DNA of 64,000 bases from Ruegeria sp. HKCCD4315 (GTDB lineage: Bacteria; Pseudomonadota; Alphaproteobacteria; Rhodobacterales; Rhodobacteraceae). Below, piece by piece: positions 34,575 to 43,463 of the stretch. The stretch lies in assembly GCF_013112245.1 (NCBI RefSeq), contig NZ_WVRN01000001.1, positions 2,546,501-2,610,500 of the forward strand, read 5' to 3'. The position numbers and the translations under genes were made by a program. Within the stretch, counting starts at the first letter, position 1, and each line of letters begins with the position of its first letter. The notes below the pieces were generated by a model. The model ran no database searches. It was not told the origin of the DNA and was given only the letters and a program-made list of their open reading frames with translations.

Positions 34575-35045
34575 TAAAATCAAAGACTTAGAGGATAGTC
34601 GACCTGGCCCCACAGGGGAATGGCGACCACATGGCGACCATCGCGCAGGTTTCCTCAGCCGATGGCTACGTTGCGCCGATTGGCCTGAGCATTCGATAAC
34701 AGGCTGCACCCACCTGACGAACCCGCCCCCTGCCTACCCCCTCAGTAAGCCGTGCGCGTGCCAGTGAGGCTCGCCGATTTTGCGGGGCATGATTTTCAAA
34801 GGACCATCCTCTCTGAAGTAAGGCTCTAGCTGTTCTTTGAGGGCCGTCGAATTAGGGGCTCGGGACAAATGCCCGCTTCAGCCCGACAGGGGGCGTTCAC
34901 TCAAGACGGAACTACGTCCGAGGTGCGGACGAAGCAGACATTCATTCGGAACTAAAGCGATGGGCATGACCCACCAAACTCTGCAATTTGTTGACCTTTA
35001 GCATACCGTTTTGCCACAAAGGAGCAATGCGATGTTCGCGGAGGT

Positions 35046-35249
35046 CTAGAATGTCGAGACTTGGTCGGCCGACAGCGAATAAGCAATCTCCAATTGCGAA
35101 CTTCCGTCAATGAATGGAACCTCGACAAGCGTACTCTCTACGCTTAATCGGCCAACTACGGTGACTACTTCAAATGGTCCGCGCGTCTTAACGCCATTTT
35201 CGCTGCTGACTACTATCATTTGGTTGGGGGGCGGCGAGGGCGTGTGCAC
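35046..35249 (-). pseudogene. Possible gene remnant, C-terminal part of an unknown protein
   Basis: A 67-codon frame whose second half (PFEVVTVVGRLSVEST, then AYSLSADQVSTF) looks like the beta-strand tail of a periplasmic protein of the DUF3299 kind. It has no signal peptide or credible ribosome binding site of its own. The surroundings have no other part of such a gene, so a remnant is more likely than a working small protein. Confidence 0.25.
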
Positions 35250-35295
35250 ACAGGCACCCGCGTAACTGACCTATTTGCCGGCAATACGGATATAC

Positions 35296-35417
35296 AGCAT
35301 CACCGAAAGGCGGATGATCTCTAGATTGGTTTTAAGAGTTTGAAAGTTGCAGGTCTAGTCATGAGCGAAAGCAAGCAACACTGCTGCTCCGCCCAAGCAA
35401 AGTTCTTCTGACAAGAC
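35296..35417 (+). repeat. Degenerate copy of the fragment at 5257-5380
   Basis: Aligns along its length with 5257-5380, including the runs AAGGCGGATGATCTC, a GGTTTTAA/GGTTTTGAA step, and AAGCAAAGTTCTTCTGACA at the right end. It carries stops and a shift relative to the other copy (ITERRMISRLVLRV then stop), so it cannot encode the protein now. It is probably the end of a prim-pol or similar element gene. Confidence 0.55.
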
Positions 35418-35508
35418 GTTTGAAAGAACTGTGTTTTGTAGCGCCGGATCGCTATTCAGCTCCCCGCCCGCCCAGAACTGATCTCTTCAGATGATCGCCA
35501 GCAGAATC

Positions 35509-36486
35509 TTAGTAAAGACCCGCGACCTTTGCCCTCAGTTTTATCAGTGATGCAACAGTGTCGATTGTGGGTGTTGCGATCCCGGTCAGTTGCCCCAATT
35601 CCTGTACTGAAGTGACCAAGGCATCAATTTCCATAGGTCGGTTCAGCTCCAAATCCTGCCACATTGAGGTCTTGTGTGCTCCGACAGCCGCTCCTCCGTC
35701 AATGCGCTTTTCGACATCAATCGGGAACCTAACCCCCAGTTTTTCACCGATTTCCTGAGCCTCTAGCATCATTCCACGTGCCACGGAGCGTGAACCTTCA
35801 TCAGTACACAAGACATCAAGTGTTGAGTGGGTAAGTGCGGAAATCGGGTTGAACGACAAGTTGCCCCATAGCTTCAGCCAAATTTCGTCCCGTATTCTCG
35901 GTCTTACGGGCGCGCGCAACCCGGCGGTGGACAATGCAGCCGAAAGGTTGGAGGCACGGTCTGATTTAGTGCCATCGGGCTCACCCAAAGAAAAACGATT
36001 GCCTTCGACATGCTTGATTGATCCCGGAGCAATGACTTCCGCGGCCGGATAAACAACACACCCAAGCACACGATCCGGTCCGAAACCGTTCCATTGCGCG
36101 TCTCCCGGGTCTACAGATGACAATCTCGTCCCCTCGAAGGGACCGCCCAGCTTGTGGAAAAACCACCAGGGTACACCGTTCACTCCGCTCACTATTGTCG
36201 TTTCATCCCCAATCAGTGGCTGGATCGAGTCCACAACTGCTGGAACGGAATGCGCTTTCAGTGTGATAAAGACATAGTCTTGGGGGCCGAGATCGGCGGC
36301 ATTGTCCGAGGCGCGTATTGGCACGTTGATTGGTTCCTGCCCATCCTCTTGGAGAGTCAGCCCTTTTTCTTGCATTGCAACCAGATGTGGGCCACGTGCA
36401 ACGACACTGACGTCGACGTCAGTCTGCGCGAGCTTCGCGGCAACGTAACCTCCGATAGCTCCGGCACCAAAGATGCAAACTTTCAT
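35509..36486 (-). CDS. 2-dehydropantoate 2-reductase-family (PanE/ApbA) oxidoreductase
   Basis: A 325-residue NAD(P)H-dependent reductase with the N-terminal KVCIFGAGAIGGYVAAKL Rossmann motif, and the ApbA C-terminal domain with RDEIWLKLWGNLSFNPISALT, where the Lys and Asn are the usual catalytic residues. ATG 36486 is chosen because it gives the standard start; the frame is open upstream. In catabolic clusters PanE-like proteins often reduce 2-oxo acids other than ketopantoate. It is four bases after the acyl-CoA ligase stop and so in the same operon. Pantothenate biosynthesis is the less likely role here. Confidence 0.85.
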   Translation of the reverse strand: MKVCIFGAGAIGGYVAAKLAQTDVDVSVVARGPHLVAMQEKGLTLQEDGQEPINVPIRASDNAADLGPQDYVFITLKAHSVPAVVDSIQPLIGDETTIVSGVNGVPWWFFHKLGGPFEGTRLSSVDPGDAQWNGFGPDRVLGCVVYPAAEVIAPGSIKHVEGNRFSLGEPDGTKSDRASNLSAALSTAGLRAPVRPRIRDEIWLKLWGNLSFNPISALTHSTLDVLCTDEGSRSVARGMMLEAQEIGEKLGVRFPIDVEKRIDGGAAVGAHKTSMWQDLELNRPMEIDALVTSVQELGQLTGIATPTIDTVASLIKLRAKVAGLY

Positions 36487-36490
36487 GTGT

Positions 36491-38026
36491 CTAAGCCTTT
36501 GCCAGTCCCAATTTAGCGGCCAGCCCAATCCTTTGTATCTTACCAGTCGCACCTTTTGGTATCTCTTCGAGAATAACCACTGAAGTCGGCACCTTGAATT
36601 TTGCGAGCCGTGCGCCAACAAAATCCCGGACGTCCTGACCTGCAATCGTCGCTCCTTCTGAGAGCACCACCGCCGCCGCTATATCTTCGCCCAGTTTCTC
36701 GTGGGGAACGGCAAAACAAACTGCCTGAGCAACATCCGGATGGCTTAGAAGCACGGCGTCAACTTCAAGTGGACTGATTTTTTCTCCACCGCGATTGATA
36801 AGCTCCTTAAGGCGTCCAGTCAGTCGCAGATAATCCTCTTCGTCGAACGACCCTTGATCACCGGTGCGAAACCAGAGTTTTCCATCCGCTTCAAAGAAAT
36901 TGTCTGCATTTACCTGCGGGTTGCTCTCATACCCAGGGGTCACGTTCGGACCGCTGATAACGATTTCTCCGACATCCCGCGAAGCGATCAATACATTTTC
37001 CGTTTCGTCTGCAATTCTGACTTCAGGGCCCGCTGCTACTCCGACGTATCCGGGCTTTTGCTTTTGTGGAGGAAGCGGGTTGCAACACATTTGATGCGTG
37101 GCCTCAGTCATACCGTAGGCCTCGATGACAGGCGCATTGAATGTCGCCACCAACTCTTCCATGACCGGCGCGGGCAACGACGCGGAAGACGACCGCAAGA
37201 AACGCAAGCGCGATTGCTCAATGACTGATTGGTTTCGGGCGGCTCGGGCGAGAATAGCTTGGTGCATTGTCGGAACCGCCGTGTACCATGTCGGATCAAC
37301 CTCAGCGACCTGTGAAAAAAAGCTAAGAGCGTTAAACCCAGAGGCGCAGCTAATTTGCGATCCGGCGCCTAAAGAAGCCGCGACTGCTGCGATCAGTCCA
37401 TGGATATGGAACAGCGGCATGATGCTTAGACAACGATCATCGATTGTCAGCTTCAAAGACGAAGCCACGTTCCGTGCCGACGAGTAGATATTGGCCTGCG
37501 TCAAAGGAACGATCTTGGGGCGCGACGTTGTTCCTGATGTATGGAGTATCAGGGCGACGTCATCTTCACCCGGCGCTGATGTATCAGCCACTCCAATTGG
37601 GTCACAGGCCAAAACGGAAAACTGTCCAGCTGGACGAGAACTATCGCTAGAAATCCGCAAGACGGCCACACCCAATTCAGTCGCCGCTTGCACGGCTGGG
37701 CCACATTCGTTTTCGCTTACTACAAGAGCCTTGGCTTTCAAGTCTCTGAGATAGAACACATATTCTTCGGCAGTATAAGAAGGGTTTAAAGGCGCCGTCG
37801 TCGCCACTTGGGCGACGGATATGAATGCCGTCGCCATCTCTGGTCCGTTAGGCAACACAATTGCCACCCTGTCGCCGCGCCCAATTCCGATCTGATGCAG
37901 ATCCTCTTTGACCTTCGCGCAATGCTCGCGCAAACCAAGGTAGCTCAACCAAGGCTGGCCAGGGGCGCCAATGGCATTTGCCGTGTCTGCATGGTGTGCA
38001 ATCAATTCAGCGACTAAATGGGGCAT
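36491..38026 (-). CDS. AMP-forming acyl-CoA synthetase, Pcs60/AAE3-like (oxalyl-CoA synthetase type)
   Basis: A 511-residue ANL-family ligase. P-loop LHTSGTTSRPKIVPLTQANI is the form (TSRPK) seen in oxalyl-CoA synthetases of the AAE3/Pcs60 type; further motifs are EAYGMTEATHQM, LWFRTGDQGSFDEEDYLRLTGR and the catalytic Lys in PKGATGKIQR. It would activate a small carboxylate, perhaps oxalate, with CoA and ATP. Downstream genes are the PanE-like reductase; upstream is an FAH-family hydrolase. The first codon is ATG 38026. Confidence 0.83.
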   Translation of the reverse strand: MPHLVAELIAHHADTANAIGAPGQPWLSYLGLREHCAKVKEDLHQIGIGRGDRVAIVLPNGPEMATAFISVAQVATTAPLNPSYTAEEYVFYLRDLKAKALVVSENECGPAVQAATELGVAVLRISSDSSRPAGQFSVLACDPIGVADTSAPGEDDVALILHTSGTTSRPKIVPLTQANIYSSARNVASSLKLTIDDRCLSIMPLFHIHGLIAAVAASLGAGSQISCASGFNALSFFSQVAEVDPTWYTAVPTMHQAILARAARNQSVIEQSRLRFLRSSSASLPAPVMEELVATFNAPVIEAYGMTEATHQMCCNPLPPQKQKPGYVGVAAGPEVRIADETENVLIASRDVGEIVISGPNVTPGYESNPQVNADNFFEADGKLWFRTGDQGSFDEEDYLRLTGRLKELINRGGEKISPLEVDAVLLSHPDVAQAVCFAVPHEKLGEDIAAAVVLSEGATIAGQDVRDFVGARLAKFKVPTSVVILEEIPKGATGKIQRIGLAAKLGLAKA

Positions 38027-38086
38027 CTGTTGTCCGTTTACACAAGCATCGGTTTCTTTCGCAATGCTAGGTCGTCGCAGCAGGTT

Positions 38087-38770
38087 CTAAGTCACGCGTA
38101 CTTTCAGGCTGCCCAGCTTGTCGACGGCCAAGACCATAACATCCCCTCGGTTAACGGGACCAACACCAGAAGGTGTCCCTGAAAGGATAACGTCCCCGGC
38201 CGCAAGCTCGAAGTAGTCGCTCAGATACGAGATCATCTCGGGGACTTTCCAAATCATCTGGTTCAAGTCGCCTTCTTGCCGAACTTCACCATTCACCGTC
38301 AGAGTAATCGGACCTCTGTCGAGATGCCCGACCTCTGATGCCTTGTGAATTGGTCCGCATGGCGCCGAGCGCTCAAACGCTTTCCCAATTTCCCACGGGC
38401 GGCCCATCTTTTTCATCTGCCCTTGCAGGTCGCGACGGGTCATATCAAGCGAAAGGCCGTACCCAAAGACATGATCCAATGCATCGTCCACCGAGATATT
38501 CGTGCCGCCGGACTTGAGCGCAACAAGCATTTCTGCTTCGTGGTGCACGTCGGAACTGTGCGGAGGGTACGGGAATTCCCCTGAAGGGTCCAAATTGTTT
38601 GGGTTCTTTTGAAAGAAAAATGGAGGTTCCCGGTTCGGGTCATGGCCCATTTCAATTGCATGCGCCGCGTAGTTTCGCCCAATGCAGTAGACACGCCGGA
38701 CCGGGAACGTGCCGCCCCCCGATACGGGTATGACATGCACCTGCGGCGCGGGAATTACATGATCGGACAT
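38087..38770 (-). CDS. Fumarylacetoacetate hydrolase (FAH) family protein
   Basis: A 227-residue FAH-fold protein. The family motifs are IGRNYAAHAIEMG, FFFQKNPNNLDP, HHEAEMLVAL (metal Glu), LSLDMTRRDLQ and AGDVILSGTPSGVGPV. The short length and FQKP-like motif fit fumarylpyruvate hydrolase or acylpyruvase rather than fumarylacetoacetase itself. It would cleave a C-C bond in a 2,4-dioxo acid. First of three FAH genes in the catabolic region. A GntR gene lies about 190 bases upstream on the same strand. Confidence 0.85.
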   Translation of the reverse strand: MSDHVIPAPQVHVIPVSGGGTFPVRRVYCIGRNYAAHAIEMGHDPNREPPFFFQKNPNNLDPSGEFPYPPHSSDVHHEAEMLVALKSGGTNISVDDALDHVFGYGLSLDMTRRDLQGQMKKMGRPWEIGKAFERSAPCGPIHKASEVGHLDRGPITLTVNGEVRQEGDLNQMIWKVPEMISYLSDYFELAAGDVILSGTPSGVGPVNRGDVMVLAVDKLGSLKVRVT

Positions 38771-38964
38771 CGCTTTCCTCCTGAACGCTTGACTACCAAA
38801 GATCGGATTTCCGAACGGTCAGATACCTTCCGATCGATGCCACGCCACATTCAAACGGACGCGGCGGCTTACCAAGTCATCGCCAAAATTCAGGCTGTTT
38901 TGCAAGACCAACGGCTACAATCTGCCCCGACCATTTCCCGAATTGGTTGGGCGCCAGCGCTACT

Positions 38965-39645
38965 TCAGCTGTCGGACTGGATGCTCGTAGGCAGCACCCG
39001 CGAATAAACCGATTTCAGGTGATCCACCATGGCACTGGCCGCAAGCTCACAGTCGCCCTTTGCTATGGCAGACACGATCACATCATGTTCGCTAAAGCTG
39101 GAATAGTTTTCTGCGGGCTTTAAAGTTTCGCGTGGCTGCCCCCAAACAATCGATCTTCGAACCGAATTCAAAGTCTCAAAGAAGTATAAAAAGAGCTGGT
39201 TACGAGTGGAGCGGGCTATAGCGTAATGCAAATTATTGTCCCAAGCTTCGTACGTGCGCCAATCCTCTGCGGTACGACATTTGTCCGCGCATAGCCTCAT
39301 TTGCTCACGATCGGAACGTGTGGAATGGAGCGCTGCGAGGCGGCTAAGCTGCGGCTCGATAGTAAATCTAACAGATACAACCTGCTCAGGTTTAATTTGG
39401 TTGCCCAAATAAGTTACATCGGTGAGGTTGAGAACCGGCCTGGAACCAACAAATGTTCCCCGCCCCACATGTCGCCAGATCAGCCCCTGGGCCTCCAGCT
39501 CTGCCAACGCTCTTCGCAACTGATTGCGAGTGGTCCCAAGTTTTGAACACAGCTCACGTTCAGGTGGGAGCCTGTCGTTATGCCTGTATCCGGCATTGTT
39601 AATCAGGTCGCGTACACGGTGCGCGAGTTCGGTTGGTGCACTCAT
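38965..39645 (-). CDS. GntR-family (FCD) transcriptional regulator
   Basis: A 226-residue regulator with an N-terminal winged HTH (LPPERELCSKLGTTRNQLRRALAELEAQGLI) and a C-terminal all-helical FCD domain with its metal-site region (DNNLHYAIARSTRN). ATG 39645 (MSAPTEL) is chosen because GGTGGAG precedes it. It is divergent from the FAH-ABC-transporter operon (start 39787) and heads the minus-strand FAH/ligase/reductase unit, so it is likely the regulator of both. Confidence 0.88.
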   Translation of the reverse strand: MSAPTELAHRVRDLINNAGYRHNDRLPPERELCSKLGTTRNQLRRALAELEAQGLIWRHVGRGTFVGSRPVLNLTDVTYLGNQIKPEQVVSVRFTIEPQLSRLAALHSTRSDREQMRLCADKCRTAEDWRTYEAWDNNLHYAIARSTRNQLFLYFFETLNSVRRSIVWGQPRETLKPAENYSSFSEHDVIVSAIAKGDCELAASAMVDHLKSVYSRVLPTSIQSDS

Positions 39646-39786
39646 ATCTCCACCCAATTTGGCGATTGGTTGATTGATTGAAACGCCAAGTCGGAAAAAA
39701 CTCAAGGGCAAGAGGAAAGCAAGAAACGAGTCGCCGGACAGGATCCGTGACCACGTCTTGACACAAGCACGAGGGAGGAGTGCCGA

Positions 39787-40701
39787 GTGCGGTTAGCAAC
39801 TGTTTCCGTAGAGGGCCACGCCGTTTGCGTGGCAATACTAAACGATGGCGGCAAGTTGGACGTTTTGCGCGCAGCGCAAGTGCTTGGCGAAGCGCTGAAC
39901 GCAGGTTCAATGCAGCATCTGATCGCAGGCGGAAAAGAAACGCTCGGCGTTTTGAAAACCCTCGTTTCATCGGCCGAAACGGGTAATCTAAACGACGCAC
40001 TGGTCCCGGATGACGCGCCGTTTTTGGCACCAATTCCTTCCCCGCGTAAGAACGTTTTCTGTGTCGGGCGCAATTATGCTGAACACATCGCCGAGGGCGA
40101 ACGTGCCCAAAACCAAAAAATTGGCGTAACAGAGCATCCGGTCTTCTTCACAAAACCGCCGACATCGATTGTGGCGCCAGAGGCAGACATTCTGATATTC
40201 CCCTCGGTCTCACATGCCATTGACTATGAAGTTGAACTGGCAGTTGTGATTGGAAAACCGGGGCGAAACATAGCCAAGGCTGACGCATACGACCATGTAT
40301 ACGGCTATACGATCCTCAATGACATCACCGCACGCGACATTCAACGCCGACATGGTGGGCAGTATTTCAAAGGCAAAGGTTTAGATGGGTCTTGCCCATT
40401 GGGCCCCTTCATAGTGACCGCTGATACAATCAGTGATCCGCACGCTCTATCAATCGGATTAACAGTCAACGGCGAACAGCGCCAAAACGGATCGACGTCG
40501 GACATGATTTTCGACATTCCAACGCTGATCGCATCCCTTTCAGAAGGTATGACCCTGGAACCTGGCGACGTAATCGCGACCGGCACACCGTCTGGTGTCG
40601 GATACGCCATGGACCCACCACAGTTCCTGAAAGACGGGGACACTGTGGTTTGTGAAATTTCAGAAATCGGCACGCTCAGGAATACCGTGCGCGTCGTTTA
40701 A
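39787..40701 (+). CDS. FAH family hydrolase (2-oxo-hydratase/hydrolase type)
   Basis: A 304-residue protein with a short N-terminal domain and the FAH domain: CVGRNYAEHIAEG, FFTKPPTSIV, IDYEVELAVVIGKPGRNI (metal Glu), NDITARDIQRRHG, and GDVIATGTPSGVGYA. This form is close to 2-keto-4-pentenoate hydratase / 2-oxohept-3-ene-dioate hydratase and ureidoglycolate-lyase-annotated proteins. Start is GTG 39787 with GGGAGGAG just before. It is followed by an ABC transporter, so it probably acts on the imported compound or its product. Confidence 0.85.
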   Translation: MRLATVSVEGHAVCVAILNDGGKLDVLRAAQVLGEALNAGSMQHLIAGGKETLGVLKTLVSSAETGNLNDALVPDDAPFLAPIPSPRKNVFCVGRNYAEHIAEGERAQNQKIGVTEHPVFFTKPPTSIVAPEADILIFPSVSHAIDYEVELAVVIGKPGRNIAKADAYDHVYGYTILNDITARDIQRRHGGQYFKGKGLDGSCPLGPFIVTADTISDPHALSIGLTVNGEQRQNGSTSDMIFDIPTLIASLSEGMTLEPGDVIATGTPSGVGYAMDPPQFLKDGDTVVCEISEIGTLRNTVRVV

Positions 40702-40759
40702 GTGGCTCCTGCATAGCTGAATCTGCGGGTTGCCAACCATGCAAGGGAGGAAGACTAAA

Positions 40760-41788
40760 ATGATGAACAGAAGGACTTTCACAGCGTCCTTGCTTTCGGC
40801 GGTTCCGGTAGCAGGAGCACTAGGAACACAGGGCTTTGCGCAGGACTTGCGTAAAATTACCTTCGTGCAGCCAAGCCCTTCGGCAATCAATTCATTTCCG
40901 GTTTTTGTCGCCATCGGCGAAGGTTATTTCGCTGATGAAGGGTTGGATGTGACCGTCGAGGCAATCAACGGCTCAGGAGCCGTGCTTCAAGCATTGTCCG
41001 CCGGACAGGCTCACTTCGGTCGCCCCGGTCCTGGCCCCTTAATTGCCGCACGGTCGCGGGATGTAGATGCCGTACACATCTACAACGTTGCGGCACGCAG
41101 CAACTTTGGCATAGCCGTGCCAGAAGACTCTGACATCCAAAGTGTTGAAGAGCTTCGAGGTAAAGTTATCGGAACAGGTACGGCCGATGGCGCAGAAGTC
41201 GGCTTTGCACGTAACGTGATGACCGGAGCAGGCATGAAAGAGGGTGAAGACTTTACCTTCCTTACCGTCGGCGACGGTGGCCCGGCGACCGCGGCTTTCC
41301 TAAACGGCGAAATCGACGCTTACTCTGCCTCGACGGCTGACACGGCAATTCTGAACCAGCGCGGAATGGCGGTGCGTGACATCACGCCTGCGGAGTTCGG
41401 GCGTTTCTTCGGTAACGGCATCGCCACAATGGCTGACACAATCGCCAACGACCGTGAATTGGTCGAAGCTTGGAGCCGCGCGTTCGCACGTGGTCATGCA
41501 TTTGCACTGGATGATGCCAACCGTGAAGCTGTTTTGAAGCATTTGGCGGATGGCAACCCGCAGGAAGGCGAGGACAAGGAGTTCCAGTCAGCACTGTTCG
41601 ATGCCGTACGCTCGAAAACTATTGCGGCGGATCCGAGCAATGGCCTGGGATGGTACCCCGCCGAAGTTTGGCAGGAATGGCAAGACGCACTTGTTGCAGG
41701 GGGCGAAATCCCAGGGCCGCTGGATGACCTGAGCGCTGCTTGGACCAACGAGTTTGCTGCCATCGGCAACGCGGCTGTCAGCAAATGA
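40760..41788 (+). CDS. ABC transporter substrate-binding protein, NitT/TauT (NMT1/SsuA) type
   Basis: A 342-residue exported binding protein. The N-terminus MMNRRTFTASLLSAVP with a hydrophobic stretch and AQ-D cleavage looks like a Tat signal (RRTF). The mature part has the NMT1 pattern: PVFVAIGEGYFADEGLDV, INGSGAVLQALSAGQAHFG and ELRGKVIGTGTADGAE. Such proteins bind sulfonates, nitrate, thiamine precursors or small carboxylates. GGGAGG precedes ATG 40760. It overlaps the ATPase gene by four bases. Confidence 0.88.
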   Translation: MMNRRTFTASLLSAVPVAGALGTQGFAQDLRKITFVQPSPSAINSFPVFVAIGEGYFADEGLDVTVEAINGSGAVLQALSAGQAHFGRPGPGPLIAARSRDVDAVHIYNVAARSNFGIAVPEDSDIQSVEELRGKVIGTGTADGAEVGFARNVMTGAGMKEGEDFTFLTVGDGGPATAAFLNGEIDAYSASTADTAILNQRGMAVRDITPAEFGRFFGNGIATMADTIANDRELVEAWSRAFARGHAFALDDANREAVLKHLADGNPQEGEDKEFQSALFDAVRSKTIAADPSNGLGWYPAEVWQEWQDALVAGGEIPGPLDDLSAAWTNEFAAIGNAAVSK

Positions 41789-42594
41789 ACGCTGTAGTCA
41801 CACATGAGTTTTCCGGCGCGCCTTTGGGCACGCCGGTCTATGAGTTGACCCATGTAAGCAAGACTTATGCACGCAATCTTGTTGTCGCTCTCGAGGACAT
41901 CAATCTGACGCTTCGGAAAGGAAGCTTCACATCTGTCATCGGGTCCAGCGGGTGCGGCAAGTCAACGCTACTAAAGATCATGGCGGGTCTGATCCCGCCC
42001 ACCAAAGGGCGTGTAATCCTTCAGGGGCAACCAGTCACTGGGACCCGCCGGGACATCGGTATGATGTTTCAGCAAGCGACGCTTTTCCCCTGGAAAACAG
42101 CGGTGGAAAACATCGTCTTGCCAATTGAGATCCGCGATGGAAAAGCGGCGGCCAAGCAAGCTATGGCCAAGGCCCACGAGCTTTTAGACATCGTTGGTTT
42201 GCAAGGATTCGAAAACGTATATCCGAACGAGTTGTCGGGCGGCATGGCGCAGCGCGCTTCGATATGCCGTATGCTGATCACTGAACCAGCCGTACTTTTG
42301 ATGGACGAACCCTTCAGCGCCCTCGATGAATTGTCGCGCGACATGATGAATATGGAGTTGCAGCGGATTTGCCGGGAACAGGATGCGACTGCTTTTCTTG
42401 TGACGCACTCCATTCAGGAAGCTGTTATCTTGTCTGACGAAATCGTCGTCTTGAAGCCGCGCCCAGGCAGGATTGCTGAAATCGTTGAAGTCGACCTGCC
42501 ACGCCCACGAACACTCGATATGATGACGACACCCAAATTCGGCGCTATCGTAGACTACATTCGCAGCCTCCTGGATAAGGGAGAAGAAATGTGA
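41785..42594 (+). CDS. ABC transporter ATP-binding protein, NitT/TauT type
   Basis: A 269-residue ATPase: Walker A IGSSGCGKSTLLK, Q-loop MMFQQATLFPWK, signature LSGGMAQRASICR, Walker B AVLLMDEPFSALD and H-loop VTHSIQEAV. The family-specific sequences match SsuB/TauB-like ATPases. ATG 41785 overlaps the binding-protein stop; the frame extends further upstream but out of family context. It powers the importer with the flanking genes. Confidence 0.93.
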   Translation: MNAVVTHEFSGAPLGTPVYELTHVSKTYARNLVVALEDINLTLRKGSFTSVIGSSGCGKSTLLKIMAGLIPPTKGRVILQGQPVTGTRRDIGMMFQQATLFPWKTAVENIVLPIEIRDGKAAAKQAMAKAHELLDIVGLQGFENVYPNELSGGMAQRASICRMLITEPAVLLMDEPFSALDELSRDMMNMELQRICREQDATAFLVTHSIQEAVILSDEIVVLKPRPGRIAEIVEVDLPRPRTLDMMTTPKFGAIVDYIRSLLDKGEEM

Positions 42595-43463
42595 GCGAAG
42601 TTCAGAACTACTCACCTTCCGTAAAAGAAGCTGACTCCTCAGAAGACACTGTATGGGAGCAGAAAGTTCACTTTATCGACTCGGTCCCTCGCTGGCTGGC
42701 GATGACCTTTGTTTTCGTGGTCTTCGTTGGTACCTGGCAAATTGTGACTAGCCTCAAGCTGGTCTCTCCGATCATTCTGCCGACGCCAATGGAAACCCTC
42801 AAAGATATGATCTTCGTAGGGCAAAACCTTATGACCGGCGGGTATATGCTTGGGGCGCTGTGGATCACCATAAAGGAAGTCATCTATGGCTTTGCGCTGG
42901 CAATCGCGATCGGGTTTTCGCTGGGCGTTCTGGTTGGCGAAACGGCCTTTGGGGAGAAGGCAGTAATGCCTTACTTGGTGTCAATCGATACGATGCCAAA
43001 AGTCGCGTTCGCTCCTCTCTTCGTAGCTTGGTTGGGCTTTGGCATTGAATCCAAGGTGGCACTTGCCGCCTTTATCGCAACATTTCCGATTGTCGTTGGT
43101 ACCGCGGCCGGACTTCACGCCGCCGACGAAAACGCGCGCATGTTGTTCAAGACGATGGGCGCCAGCCGGATGCAGACTTTGATCAAGATGAAGCTGCCAA
43201 CCGGTCTGCCGCAGATATTCACCGGCCTTAAGATCGGAGCAGTCGGGGTTATGGCGGGCGCGATTACAGGAGAGTTCCTGGGCGGCGGGAAGGGATTTGG
43301 TGAGCTGATCCGTGTGGCAGCCTCGCAGCTCAATACTCCGCGCGTTTTCTCGTTGATCCTGTATCTCAGCCTCGTCGGCCTGGCCGTTTTTGCAACAGTG
43401 GTTTGGACCCAGCGCAAACTAGTGTTCTGGCATAAAGAGCAGGTTGGCAGAGATGACTTCTGA
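42591..43463 (+). CDS. ABC transporter permease, NitT/TauT type
   Basis: A 290-residue membrane protein with about six transmembrane segments (for example LAMTFVFVVFVGTWQIV and the run after EVIYGFALAIAIG) and the coupling-helix motif ENARMLFKTMGASRMQTLIKMKLPTGLPQIFTG (EAA loop). Start is GTG 42591 overlapping the ATPase stop (GTGA). It forms the channel of the importer with the preceding two genes. Its stop lies inside the next gene. Confidence 0.92.
   Translation: MSEVQNYSPSVKEADSSEDTVWEQKVHFIDSVPRWLAMTFVFVVFVGTWQIVTSLKLVSPIILPTPMETLKDMIFVGQNLMTGGYMLGALWITIKEVIYGFALAIAIGFSLGVLVGETAFGEKAVMPYLVSIDTMPKVAFAPLFVAWLGFGIESKVALAAFIATFPIVVGTAAGLHAADENARMLFKTMGASRMQTLIKMKLPTGLPQIFTGLKIGAVGVMAGAITGEFLGGGKGFGELIRVAASQLNTPRVFSLILYLSLVGLAVFATVVWTQRKLVFWHKEQVGRDDF

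Larger units (their letters stand above)
34575..35508. other. Decayed region downstream of tRNA-Thr(GGU)
   Basis: These 934 bases carry no intact gene. Two traces are visible: a short open frame on the minus strand at 35046-35249 and a fragment at 35296-35417 matching one in the first element. Composition is more AT-rich toward the right. The stretch separates the housekeeping block from the catabolic region. Confidence 0.6.
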